Assembly: GCA_035524095.1 (NCBI GenBank)
Contig: DATKPK010000277.1
Coordinates: 1 to 34,338 of the forward strand
Reading direction: 5' to 3'
Origin: DATJUF01 sp035524095
Lineage (GTDB): Bacteria; Desulfobacterota; Binatia; Binatales; Binataceae
DNA: 34,338 nt
The position numbers and the translations under genes were made by a program. A model generated the notes under the pieces. The model was not told the DNA's origin. It worked only from the letters and a program-made list of their open reading frames with translations, and searched no databases. Shown piece after piece: positions 24,355 through 32,451 of this stretch. Each line of letters starts with the position of its first letter. Within the stretch, counting starts at the first letter, position 1.

Positions 24355-26679
24355 GTGGCAAGAAATCTCATAATCGTCGAATCGCCAGCCAAGGCGAAAA
24401 CGATCAAGCGTTATCTCGGGTCAGACTTTCAAGTGACGCCTTCGGTCGGCCATGTGGTCGATCTACCCAAGAGCAAGCTAGGCGTGGACGTCGAGGATGG
24501 CTTCAAGCCGGAATACCATGTGATCGCGGGCAAGGCCAAAGTGATCGACGGGATCAAGGCTGCGGCGAAGAACAAGAAGAACGTCTATCTGGCAACCGAC
24601 CCGGATCGCGAGGGCGAAGCCATCGCATGGCATATCGCCGAGAAGCTGGGCGATATCAGCGGAGACGTCCATCGTGTGCTGCTGCACGAGATTACCGAGA
24701 AGGCAATCAAACAAGCGATCGCGAATCCGGGGCGGCTGGATAAACATCTGTTCGATGCTCAGCAGGCGCGCCGCGTGCTGGACCGGCTGGTCGGCTATAA
24801 GGTCAGTCCGCTGCTATGGGAGAAAGTAAAGCGCGGGATCAGCGCAGGACGGGTGCAGTCAGTCGCGCTGCGGATAATCGTCGAGCGCGAGAAGGAACGC
24901 GAGGCGTTCCGTTCGGAAGAATACTGGACGCTCGACGCTAACCTCGAAGCGAAGAATCCGCCGCCCTTCAAAGCGCGGCTCTATAGCCATAAAGATCAGC
25001 GAATCGACAATAAGGCCTACAAGCTGCCTGAGGCGGAGGCTCGTGCGATCATCGCTGGCTGCGAGCATCAGCCGTTTACGGTCCGCAAGATTGAGCGCAA
25101 GGAGGTTCGGCGTAGTCCGGCGCCTCCGTTCATCACGTCGCGGTTGCAGCAGGAGGCCTCGCGCAAACTCTATTTCATTCCGTCGCGCACGATGAAAATC
25201 GCGCAGCGGCTGTATGAAGGTATGGAGCTCGGCGACCAAGGCGCCGTCGGCCTTATCACTTATATGCGTACCGATTCGCCGCGCGTCTCCGACGACGCTC
25301 TGGCAGCCGTCCGCGGTCATATTGAGGCGCGCTACGGCAAGGATTATGTGCCCGCGCGAGCGAACGTCTATCGATCCGGCAAGTCGGCACAGGAAGCTCA
25401 TGAGGCGATCCGGCCGACATCGTTGGAGCGCGACCCCGAGTCGATGGCGCACTATCTCCAGAAAGATGAGCTCGCACTCTATACGCTGATCTACAACCGC
25501 TTCGTTTCAAGTCAGATGAATCCGGCGGTTTACGATCGCACGACGGTTGATATTGCGTCCGGCGACGCGATTTTCCGCGCCACCGGCCAAGTAATGAAAT
25601 TCGACGGCTTCATGCGCGTCTATCTTGAAGGTCAGGACGAGCCGGAAGAGGATGACGTCGCGACGCTACCGGCCATGACCGAGGGCGAAGTCTTGAAATT
25701 GCTAGGCTTCCTGCCGGAGCAGCATTTCACGCAACCGCCGCCGCGCTTCACGCAGGCGACACTGATAAAGGAGCTCGAAGAAAAAGGTATTGGGCGGCCC
25801 TCGACCTATGCCGCGATCATGGCGAGCATCTTGAACCGTGAATACGTTGAAGAGGACGAAAGCAAGCGAATGCGTCCTACTTCACTTGGCCGTGTGGTGT
25901 CCGATCTGCTGGTGGCAGCCTTTCCCGATATCCTCGAGGTCGGCTTCACAGCGCAGATGGAGCAGAACCTCGACGGCGTCGAAGATGGCAACGAAGATTG
26001 GGTCAAGACGCTGACGCGGTTCTATGGGCCATTCGAGAAACGGCTTAAGGCGGCTAAGAAGAGCATGCCGGAGGTCAAGCGCGAAGGCCTCAAGACCGAT
26101 ATCAAATGCGAGCTCGACGGCGGCACGATGGTTATCAAGTGGGGCCGCAACGGTGAGTTCCTCGGCTGCTCGAATTACCCTAAATGCACCAACACGATGG
26201 AGTTCGCGCGCGACGACCAGGGCAATATCGTGCCGAAAGAAGCCAGCGCCCCTGCCGTCAGCGATGAGGTTTGTGAGAAATGCGGCAAGCCGATGGTGCG
26301 GCGGCGCTCGCGGTTCGGCGAGTTCCTGGGATGTTCCGGCTATCCCGAATGCGACGGAATCAAGCGGGCGAAGGCGGCCGAGCCGATCCATACCGGCGTC
26401 AAATGTCCGGAATGTAAAGAAGGTGAATTGCTCGAACGCCGAAGCCGGCGCGGCAAAGTGTTCTTCGGCTGCGGCCGTTATCCGAAGTGCAAGTTCGCGA
26501 GCTGGGATCGCGTCGTCGCGCAGCCATGCCCGGATTGCGGCTCAACTTATCTAGTTGAGAAAGTCACCAAGCGTGATGGAGCTCGCTGGCAATGTCCGAA
26601 CAAGGAATGCGGCTTCCAGATGCCAATCGACGAAACCAAACTGCCACCCCCAACCGAGGCGACGACCACAGTCGCCTAG
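24355..26679 (+). CDS. topA: DNA topoisomerase I (type IA)
   Basis: TopA relaxes negative supercoils. The 774-residue protein starts at GTG 24355. The Toprim domain has LIIVESPAKAKTIKRYLG and the metal site ATDPDREGEAIAWHIAEKL. The cleavage domain has QSVALRIIVERE and the catalytic Tyr303 in GLITYMRTDSPRVS, and ELEEKGIGRPSTYAAIM is conserved. The C-terminus holds four zinc-ribbon-like repeats. The first (KCELDGG, then CSNYPKC) has lost one Cys of the usual CPxCG; the other three are complete. AAGGAGG lies 12 bases before the GTG, rather far. A terminator-like hairpin follows the stop. Confidence 0.98.
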   Translation: MARNLIIVESPAKAKTIKRYLGSDFQVTPSVGHVVDLPKSKLGVDVEDGFKPEYHVIAGKAKVIDGIKAAAKNKKNVYLATDPDREGEAIAWHIAEKLGDISGDVHRVLLHEITEKAIKQAIANPGRLDKHLFDAQQARRVLDRLVGYKVSPLLWEKVKRGISAGRVQSVALRIIVEREKEREAFRSEEYWTLDANLEAKNPPPFKARLYSHKDQRIDNKAYKLPEAEARAIIAGCEHQPFTVRKIERKEVRRSPAPPFITSRLQQEASRKLYFIPSRTMKIAQRLYEGMELGDQGAVGLITYMRTDSPRVSDDALAAVRGHIEARYGKDYVPARANVYRSGKSAQEAHEAIRPTSLERDPESMAHYLQKDELALYTLIYNRFVSSQMNPAVYDRTTVDIASGDAIFRATGQVMKFDGFMRVYLEGQDEPEEDDVATLPAMTEGEVLKLLGFLPEQHFTQPPPRFTQATLIKELEEKGIGRPSTYAAIMASILNREYVEEDESKRMRPTSLGRVVSDLLVAAFPDILEVGFTAQMEQNLDGVEDGNEDWVKTLTRFYGPFEKRLKAAKKSMPEVKREGLKTDIKCELDGGTMVIKWGRNGEFLGCSNYPKCTNTMEFARDDQGNIVPKEASAPAVSDEVCEKCGKPMVRRRSRFGEFLGCSGYPECDGIKRAKAAEPIHTGVKCPECKEGELLERRSRRGKVFFGCGRYPKCKFASWDRVVAQPCPDCGSTYLVEKVTKRDGARWQCPNKECGFQMPIDETKLPPPTEATTTVA

Positions 26680-26695
26680 CCAATTTTCCGAAGTA

Positions 26696-26736
26696 AAGGG
26701 CCAGAGCATCAACGCTACGGCCCTTGTTGTTATTGG
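26696..26736 (+). terminator. Terminator-like hairpin between topA and the convergent lipoprotein gene
   Basis: AAGGGCC (26696-26702) pairs with GGCCCTT (26719-26725) across a 16-base loop and is followed by the T-rich GTTGTTATT. It lies 16 bases after the topA stop and just before the 3' end of the convergent gene, so it may serve both. The 7-bp stem and large loop make it moderate. Confidence 0.55.
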
Positions 26737-27269
26737 GGCACCAAGCCTAAGTCAGGACCCAGATACCGGATTGTTTCTCCAGCGTCATAGGCGTTTGGAT
26801 CATTCGAGGGCTTTTGTCCGTGGAACATTTTGATCAATGCTTCTGCCCCGTATTTGTGCACCGGGACCGTTGCCCCGGGCGATATTGAACCAAAGGTTTG
26901 GGCACTACCAAAAGCGCCGTTACCTGAAGCAGAAACGAATCCGGTGGTCGTCTCATTGTAAGTGCTCGGCGTCTGTATGTAATTTACCTTAGCTTCGGTA
27001 TTGCCGCCGGTTATTACGAAGTAATCAAACCCATCATGCTTTGTGACCTCGGCGCATCTGTACAATAGGTACAGTTGGACTCGTTCTTTAGATGTAAAAC
27101 CATTACCGTTGAAAGATGCCAACACCGTGTCATTCGCTATTCTTGTGTCAGCGTACCCGCCTCTTAACCCTTTTGCTTGGAAGGGAGTGGCACAACTCGC
27201 TCCGAAAAGAAAAAGTGCCCCGCTGATTCGGCGAAGCCGTTGATGGCTTATCAAGGGGCGCTTTTTCAT
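26730..27269 (-). CDS. Lipoprotein resembling the CC0125/CC1285 family
   Basis: The 179-residue protein has a signal with a basic start (KKRPLISHQRLRR), a hydrophobic run ISGALFLFG and a lipobox-like FGASC. The Cys is followed by ATPFQAKGLRGGYADTRI. The segment FNGNGFTSKERVQLYLLYRC and then GFDYFVITGG is shared with a family of proteobacterial lipoproteins of unknown role. The C-terminal part is Gly/Thr/Ser-rich. By hand count GC over 26761-27240 is about 49%, well below the near-62% of the adjacent hydrolase gene, which hints at recent acquisition. It is 14 bases downstream of the CocE-type gene on the same strand. The family assignment comes from memory of the pattern and is moderate. Confidence 0.65.
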   Translation of the reverse strand: MKKRPLISHQRLRRISGALFLFGASCATPFQAKGLRGGYADTRIANDTVLASFNGNGFTSKERVQLYLLYRCAEVTKHDGFDYFVITGGNTEAKVNYIQTPSTYNETTTGFVSASGNGAFGSAQTFGSISPGATVPVHKYGAEALIKMFHGQKPSNDPNAYDAGETIRYLGPDLGLVPQ

Positions 27270-27283
27270 GTGACATGAAAAGC

Positions 27284-29026
27284 CTATCCACGTTGCGGGA
27301 TGATCGGCAATGTCAAATACGAGGCGTTGCTGCGAGTATGAAAGACGGTTTGTAACGCAGGTTGGGTTTCGGCGTCGGCGAACAGATCATGTCCCGTATT
27401 CGGATTTCTGTCGAAGCGCGGGAAGTTGCTCGAACTCACCTCCAATCGGATCCGGTGGCCAGCCTTGAACAGATTCGCGGTTGACCACATATCGATGCTG
27501 TATTCGTAAACCTTGCCGGGCGTGATCAGCTTCGGACTGGACTGCGATTCCCTTACGCGGGCGCGGATAATTCCGTCTGTTAGGTTTCGCGCGAAACCGC
27601 ATTCGGTGACATCGACCAGCTTCGCAGTGAAGTCGGTGTCCGGCGCCGATGACGACGCGTAAAGGGTCAGCCGAATCGGACCGGTAACCTCGACGTCCTC
27701 TTTGAGTGGCTCGGTGGAATAGACCAGCACGTCCGCGCGATGCTCGACCAGCGATTGGTCGAAGGCGCCACCCGGGGTGTTGTTGTGATAACAGCATAGG
27801 CCGCCACCATTGGTCGGCACGGGATTCAGCGGATTATAAAGGTAGGAGTCGGCCGGCTCATTACCCGGCTCTTCCGTCGCGAGCGCGCCGTCACCGAACG
27901 CGCTGTTAGCCTTGCCACGGCTGTGGAGATAATACTTGCGCCATTCAGTGCCGGGCAGCGGCCATTCCTTTTCCTCGCGCCAGTCGTTGAGGCCCATGAT
28001 GTAAAGCTTGACCGGCTCGCTTTCATCGATCGAATTCTTTTTGCCTTTAAGCCAATGATCAAAGAAATCGAGCTGCATACCGTCGAGATCGACGGAAACG
28101 GGGCTGGCGCGAAAACCCATATCGACTTGCCCGACTAGGCTTGAGAGCGGCAGCGAATGGTACCAGGGGCCGGCCAGCAAGCGCTGGCTGCGCGCCGCGG
28201 CGTTCGGACCTTTGGCCCTCATCCCGGTATAGTTGCGAATCGAGCCACCCTGAAAGATGTCGTACCAGCCGGCGATATTGAGCGCGGGAACATTAATCTT
28301 GTCGTGGCGCTCCTCGATACTCAGATTTTTCCAGTAATCGTCATAATAAGGATGATCGAGCCAGTCGAAGAAGTACGGCGCCCCCTGCTGGAACAGCGGA
28401 AATTCCTTGAGCGGCAGGAAATCAGTGCGCGAGCGCATCGTGTCGATGGTGGACATGAGAGCGTTGAGTTCGGCGTCGGCTTTGGGATTGTCCGACCGGT
28501 CGCGCATCAGGTCGGCGAGGGCCAGCGAGAGCATCAGCCAACTGACGTTAAAGAACAGCGAGAACGCGCCGCCCTGATAGGTCCAGCCGTCGTGATAGTC
28601 GCTCGCCGTGATCGACGGGACCATCGCTTTGAGGCTCGGTGGGGTTTGCGTCGCCGCGAGCCACTGCGTAGCGCCCATGTATGATGCGCCAAAGGTGCCG
28701 ACGCTGCCGTTCGCCCAAGGCTGCCGCGCGACGTTCTCGATCGTGTCGTAACCGTCCTGCGATTCGTCGGTGAAGCAATTGAACTTGCCCGGCGAGGCGA
28801 AGCGTCCTCGGCAATCGACGAAGACGACATTGTAGCCTCGCTGCGCGGCGCGCACCGAATCGAGGGTGAGCGTTGAGATCAGGGGAAATTTCTTGTCGTA
28901 GGGGGTGCGATTAAGCAGGACGGGCAGCTTTTCGTTGTGGTCGGGACGGTAAAGGTCGGCCTTGAGCACGAGACCGTCGCGCATCGGTATGTCGATATCC
29001 TTTTCGATTACGATCCGGTCGCCCAT
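27284..29026 (-). CDS. CocE/NonD family hydrolase (X-Pro dipeptidyl-peptidase S15 type)
   Basis: The 580-residue protein has an alpha/beta-hydrolase domain beginning MRDGLVLKADLYRPDHNEKL, with PVLLNRTPYDKKF, the NVVFVDCRGRFASPGKF oxyanion segment, and the nucleophile elbow GTFGASYMGATQ (Ser115). PALNIAGWYDIFQGG and the later His in AGPWYHS follow. The C-terminal jelly-roll domain has DTDFTAKLVDV and AGHRIRLEVSSSNFPRFDRN. Relatives include cocaine esterase, glutaryl-7-ACA acylase and X-Pro peptidases. Most are cytoplasmic acylases or esterases of unknown natural substrate, and no signal peptide is visible here. It may be co-transcribed with the lipoprotein gene that follows it. Confidence 0.92.
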   Translation of the reverse strand: MGDRIVIEKDIDIPMRDGLVLKADLYRPDHNEKLPVLLNRTPYDKKFPLISTLTLDSVRAAQRGYNVVFVDCRGRFASPGKFNCFTDESQDGYDTIENVARQPWANGSVGTFGASYMGATQWLAATQTPPSLKAMVPSITASDYHDGWTYQGGAFSLFFNVSWLMLSLALADLMRDRSDNPKADAELNALMSTIDTMRSRTDFLPLKEFPLFQQGAPYFFDWLDHPYYDDYWKNLSIEERHDKINVPALNIAGWYDIFQGGSIRNYTGMRAKGPNAAARSQRLLAGPWYHSLPLSSLVGQVDMGFRASPVSVDLDGMQLDFFDHWLKGKKNSIDESEPVKLYIMGLNDWREEKEWPLPGTEWRKYYLHSRGKANSAFGDGALATEEPGNEPADSYLYNPLNPVPTNGGGLCCYHNNTPGGAFDQSLVEHRADVLVYSTEPLKEDVEVTGPIRLTLYASSSAPDTDFTAKLVDVTECGFARNLTDGIIRARVRESQSSPKLITPGKVYEYSIDMWSTANLFKAGHRIRLEVSSSNFPRFDRNPNTGHDLFADAETQPALQTVFHTRSNASYLTLPIIPQRG

Positions 29027-29203
29027 CGTGATGCTCCTGATGAAAGTTTAATGGCTGGGTTGTCCTCAGTGTCTAGCCCGCAACGGCAAGCCATCGCAAG
29101 CAAATTTGCTGCAAGCTGGCGCTTGGGCGCGCAGGCTTCTATGATGCGGGTGCTCGTCCATGCGTTTAGCGCGGCCGGCGGAGTTATTTGACGGGAGATT
29201 AAA

Positions 29204-29311
29204 TTGGCGACAGAACGGCAACGAGAGATTAAGCGGCGGCGTAAACGGCGGGAAAAAAGGTTGAAGGCGCGAATCCGCGAGGCGCGGTCGCATCGGAAGA
29301 AGAAGCGCTAA
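29204..29311 (+). CDS. Very basic 35-residue peptide (candidate small gene)
   Basis: TTG 29204 begins a 35-codon frame ending at TAA 29309-29311. GGGAG at 29193-29197 lies six bases before it, a good ribosome-binding site. The peptide reads MATERQREIKRRRKRREKRL and then 15 more residues ending in KKKR. By count 20 of 35 residues are Lys or Arg. I recall similar short basic ORFs ('RQREIKRRR...') in other deltaproteobacterial-type genomes, but cannot check. The composition suggests binding to RNA or the ribosome (inference). It sits in the 386-base gap between the CocE-type gene and the crotonase, where nothing else is visible. It could be a chance ORF; the combination of ribosome-binding site, pattern and end makes it more likely real. 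Confidence 0.5.
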   Translation: MATERQREIKRRRKRREKRLKARIREARSHRKKKR

Positions 29312-29412
29312 GAAGAGACGTCCACTTGCTGTCACGACTTACAGCGGCCGGCGGGTCGTAGAAAAAGCAACGAGGCGCTTGAATAACTCGGCATCACGGT
29401 AGGAGAAAGGCG

Positions 29413-30213
29413 ATGGAATTCGAGACGCTGCTTTACGAAGTTGACGGCGCAGTTGCGACGATCACGCTCAATCGCCCGGCCAAGCTCAACGCTTTCACTA
29501 CACGGATGGGTGCTGAAATCGTCGCAGCTTTCCGCCGGGCCGACGCTGACGATGATGTGCGCGCAATTATTTTCACCGGAGCGGGCCGCGCCTTTTGTGC
29601 GGGGGCTGACATCGGCGGCTTCGCTGACGATATCAAGGCACGCGAAGGCGGCCGGGCGCGCAGTGAAAGCCGTGAAGGGATGCTGGCGTTTCCCAGCCTG
29701 ATGCGCACTTTGCGCAAGCCTTCGATCGTCGCGATCAACGGCTATGCGGTCGGAATTGGCGCGACGATGACGCTACCTTGCGACATGAGGATAATGGCCG
29801 AAGAGGCGAAGGTCGGTTTCGTATTCGCCAGAGTCGGCCTGATGCCGGAGCTGGGCTCATCATATTACCTGCCGCGCCTGGTCGGCGTTTCACGGGCCAG
29901 CGAAATGATGCTGACAGGCCGCAATTATAGCGCCGCCGAATGTCTCGCGATGGGGCTGGTCAGCCAGGTCGCGCCAGCCGCCGAGCTGATGGCGCGCGCT
30001 CGCGGTCTGGCGGAAGAGATAATCAAAGGTGCACCAACCTCGCTCGCTCTAACTCGGCGCGCGATCCAGATCGGACTAGGTGCGACGCTCGAAAGTGCAA
30101 TCGAATTCGAGATGTTCGCCCTGGAGAAATGCGCGGCAAGCGCAGAGCATAAGGAATACGTCAGCGCGTTTATCGAGAAACGTCCGCCCGACCTAAGCCG
30201 AATCAAGCGCTAA
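29413..30213 (+). CDS. Enoyl-CoA hydratase/isomerase (crotonase) family protein
   Basis: The 266-residue protein has the crotonase fold: VATITLNRPAKLNAFTTRM at the start, the oxyanion loop GAGRAFCAGADIGGF, and the second oxyanion segment IVAINGYAVGIGATMTLPCD. In mitochondrial enoyl-CoA hydratase two Glu act in catalysis (GGGCEL and QPE). Here these positions are Thr (GIGATM) and Phe (GFVFARVG). A Glu is instead in GLMPELGSS, as in a subgroup of isomerases/hydratases. Its exact reaction is therefore uncertain. It has a good AGGAG before the ATG. No other beta-oxidation gene is adjacent. Confidence 0.88.
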   Translation: MEFETLLYEVDGAVATITLNRPAKLNAFTTRMGAEIVAAFRRADADDDVRAIIFTGAGRAFCAGADIGGFADDIKAREGGRARSESREGMLAFPSLMRTLRKPSIVAINGYAVGIGATMTLPCDMRIMAEEAKVGFVFARVGLMPELGSSYYLPRLVGVSRASEMMLTGRNYSAAECLAMGLVSQVAPAAELMARARGLAEEIIKGAPTSLALTRRAIQIGLGATLESAIEFEMFALEKCAASAEHKEYVSAFIEKRPPDLSRIKR

Positions 30214-30302
30214 TGGCAGGTTTCATAATCCAAAAATCTTCGTTTGGCGTTAAGGGCGGTAGCTTTTGGGTCACGCGGGGATTTGATTATGATAAAGTAG
30301 GC

Positions 30303-30330
30303 TTGATAAGTAATCTATTGTCATTATTCT
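30303..30330 (+). promoter_or_regulatory. Candidate promoter of the peroxiredoxin gene
   Basis: TTGATA (30303-30308) and TATTCT (30325-30330) are spaced by 16 bases inside an AT-rich island of about 50 bases. The start of the peroxiredoxin gene is about 80 bases downstream. A short dyad, TTATGATAA (30287-30295), lies just upstream of the -35 box and could be an operator, but it is too short to assign to Fur, PerR or OxyR. Confidence 0.45.
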
Positions 30331-30410
30331 AGAAGACAGAGCGGTTCGATGGCATCCAGCGCGGCCCGCGAAAGCTTTTACCGTAGCGAAACTCTTGAGG
30401 AGATAGCGCA

Positions 30411-31049
30411 ATGGCAGTTCATCTTGGCAGTGAAGCCCCCAATTTTACGCAGGAATCGACCGAAGGCACGATAAACTTCCACGATTGGGCTGGCGGCAAA
30501 TGGGTCGTGCTGTTTTCCCATCCGAAGGATTTCACCCCGGTCTGCACCACTGAACTCGGTGTCGTCGCAAAGCTGAAGTCCGAATTCGAGAAGCGTAACG
30601 CCAAGGCGATTGCGGTTAGCGTGGACGATGTAGCGTCGCATAAGGGCTGGGTTGGCGATATCGAGGAGACCCAGAACACCAAGCTGAACTTCCCGATTCT
30701 GGGCGACGCCGATAAGAAGGTCTCGACCCTTTACGACATGATTCATCCCGACCTGAGCGACACGACCACCGTCCGCTCGGTCTTCGTGATCGATCCGAAG
30801 CATAAGGTGCGTCTGATGATCACGTATCCGCAGAGCACTGGGCGCAATTTCGACGAGATTCTTCGTGTGATCGATTCGCTGCAGCTCACCGATAACCATT
30901 CAGTGGCGACGCCAGCGAATTGGAAGGACGGCGAGGATTGCGTGATCGTACCCTCGCTGAAGGATCCCGAAGTAATGAGGCAGAAATTCCCCAAGGGCTG
31001 GCGCGAAGTTAAGCCGTACTTGCGCCTGACCCCACAGCCCAACAAATAA
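30411..31049 (+). CDS. 1-Cys peroxiredoxin (Prx6-type)
   Basis: Peroxiredoxins reduce hydrogen peroxide and organic peroxides by a reactive Cys. The 212-residue protein shows VVLFSHPKDFTPVCTTELG with the peroxidatic Cys45 in the PVCTTE motif. It continues with the Prx6-type AIAVSVDDVASHKGWVGDI, NFPILGDADKKVSTLYDM and RSVFVIDPKHKVRL. The C-terminal extension (ATPANWKDGEDCVIVPSL, then KGWREVKPYLR) is typical of the Prx6/archaeal group, with a second Cys in it. GAGGAG lies about seven bases before the ATG. It has its own promoter and a strong terminator, so it is likely a one-gene unit. Confidence 0.96.
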   Translation: MAVHLGSEAPNFTQESTEGTINFHDWAGGKWVVLFSHPKDFTPVCTTELGVVAKLKSEFEKRNAKAIAVSVDDVASHKGWVGDIEETQNTKLNFPILGDADKKVSTLYDMIHPDLSDTTTVRSVFVIDPKHKVRLMITYPQSTGRNFDEILRVIDSLQLTDNHSVATPANWKDGEDCVIVPSLKDPEVMRQKFPKGWREVKPYLRLTPQPNK

Positions 31050-31061
31050 CTGCGAATTCTT

Positions 31062-31097
31062 CGATACCCGGCTGAACTAGCGGCCGGGTATCGTTTC
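31062..31097 (+). terminator. Rho-independent terminator after the peroxiredoxin gene
   Basis: CGATACCCGGC (31062-31072) pairs perfectly with GCCGGGTATCG (31083-31093), an 11-bp stem with a 10-base loop. It is followed by TTTCC and lies 13 bases after the stop codon. The T-run is short, but the stem is the strongest in the window. Confidence 0.75.
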
Positions 31098-31245
31098 CAG
31101 CTTGGCTCGAATACAGGCCGGCCGTGCCTTGGCACCAGCGTTCGGTGAAGGTGTTGCGCCGATTCGGGGACGGACTTGCCTTTTACGCCGACATCGAACA
31201 ACTTACGCATCTGCAGTTCCCGACTGACACTCAACGAGGCTTGCG

Positions 31246-32412
31246 ATGGCTGAAACGAAACTCTTTCCGGTAACGGTAGTCGGTTCCTGGACGCGTCCCG
31301 AATGGTTGGTGCGTGCCCTGCGCAGCCGTCAGGCGGATGAGATATCCGCCGCGGAATTCAACCGTATCGCCGATGACGCGGTGCTGGCGGCAATCAAGTA
31401 TCAGGAGGACGCGGGGGTGGATATCGTCGCTGACGGCGAGATGCGGCGCGACAATTTCTACTCGTTCGTGGTCGAAAAGCTGGGTGGAATGCGCCTGATG
31501 AAGCTCTCGCAACTACTCGATTATATGAAAGATCGGGCAGGCTTCGAGGAGATTCTGCGCGGACTGGACGTCCCGGCCTTCGCGATCAAAAGCCCGATTG
31601 CAGTTGAGCGGCTGCGTGAGAATGAAGAGGGATTGGCGCTCGACGAGGCCCATTTTCTGAAGCAGCATACCCATCGCCAAACCAAGGTGCCGATTCCCGG
31701 GCCCTATCTGCTCACGCGCTCGAGTTGGTTCGAGGGCCTGTCTGATAAGGCCTATCCAACCCGCGAAGATCTCGCCAAAGACGTCGTGCGGATTCTGCGG
31801 CGCGAAGTGATAGCGCTCAAGGAAGCTGGCGTCGATTTTATCCAGCTCGACGAGCCGTCAATTTCACAAGTCGTCTATGGTGATGAGGCCGAGCAGACGT
31901 TTATGTGCGCTGCGCTAGGCTCACGGACAGACCCGACCAGCGAGTTGGAATTTGCGGTGCGGCTGGTTAACGAGACCGTCGATGGAATTGACGGCGTACG
32001 CTTCGGCGTGCATGTCTGCCGCGGCAACTGGAGCCGCAAGGAAGACGTGCTTTTGACAGGTAATTATGGCCCGCTGCTGCCGTCGCTGATGCGCATGGAT
32101 GTCGATCAGCTGGTGCTAGAGATGGCGACGCCGCGCGCGGGTGAGATCGAAGTTTTCAAGGAATACGCCAACGAAAAGGAGATTGGCCTCGGCGTCACAA
32201 ATCCCCGTACCGACACGATCGAAAAGCCCGACGAGATCGTCGCACGCGTAAAGCAAGTGTTGAAGTATTTCGACCCAGACAAGATTTTTCTGAATCCCGA
32301 CTGCGGCTTTGGTACCTTCGCAGAGCGCTGCGTAAATACACCGGAGATAGCCTATCGCAAGCTTCAGGTGATAACTGAAGCGGCGGAGCAATTGCGCCGG
32401 GCGTACGCCTAA
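31246..32412 (+). CDS. MetE catalytic-domain family protein (cobalamin-independent methionine synthase-like)
   Basis: The 388-residue protein corresponds to the C-terminal catalytic barrel of MetE, without the N-terminal domain. The zinc ligands known for MetE are present: His256 and Cys258 in FGVHVCRGNW, Glu292 in LVLEMATP, and Cys353 in NPDCGFGT. The start TVVGSWTRPEWL, GVDIVADGEM, and AGVDFIQLDEPSI are also typical. Stand-alone forms include archaeal/bacterial 'core-MetE', which takes methyl from a corrinoid protein, and methylcobalamin or epoxyalkane:CoM-type methyltransferases. Its methyl donor and acceptor are thus not certain. metK and ahcY, in the same window, serve the same methyl cycle. 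The gene starts 149 bases after the peroxiredoxin terminator. Confidence 0.9.
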   Translation: MAETKLFPVTVVGSWTRPEWLVRALRSRQADEISAAEFNRIADDAVLAAIKYQEDAGVDIVADGEMRRDNFYSFVVEKLGGMRLMKLSQLLDYMKDRAGFEEILRGLDVPAFAIKSPIAVERLRENEEGLALDEAHFLKQHTHRQTKVPIPGPYLLTRSSWFEGLSDKAYPTREDLAKDVVRILRREVIALKEAGVDFIQLDEPSISQVVYGDEAEQTFMCAALGSRTDPTSELEFAVRLVNETVDGIDGVRFGVHVCRGNWSRKEDVLLTGNYGPLLPSLMRMDVDQLVLEMATPRAGEIEVFKEYANEKEIGLGVTNPRTDTIEKPDEIVARVKQVLKYFDPDKIFLNPDCGFGTFAERCVNTPEIAYRKLQVITEAAEQLRRAYA

Positions 32413-32451
32413 ACTATCCCGCATACGCGGGTTTTATCCGAGGGCACGACG

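Noticed and set aside
28157..28684. Plus-strand frame of 175 codons opposite the CocE-type gene
   Set aside because: Shadow of a well-supported gene, with Arg/Val/Glu-rich sequence and no domain.
31129..31145. Possible sigma-54 promoter (TGGCAC then TTCGG) before the MetE-like gene
   Set aside because: The -24 half fits, but the -12 half should be TTGC; the match is too weak.
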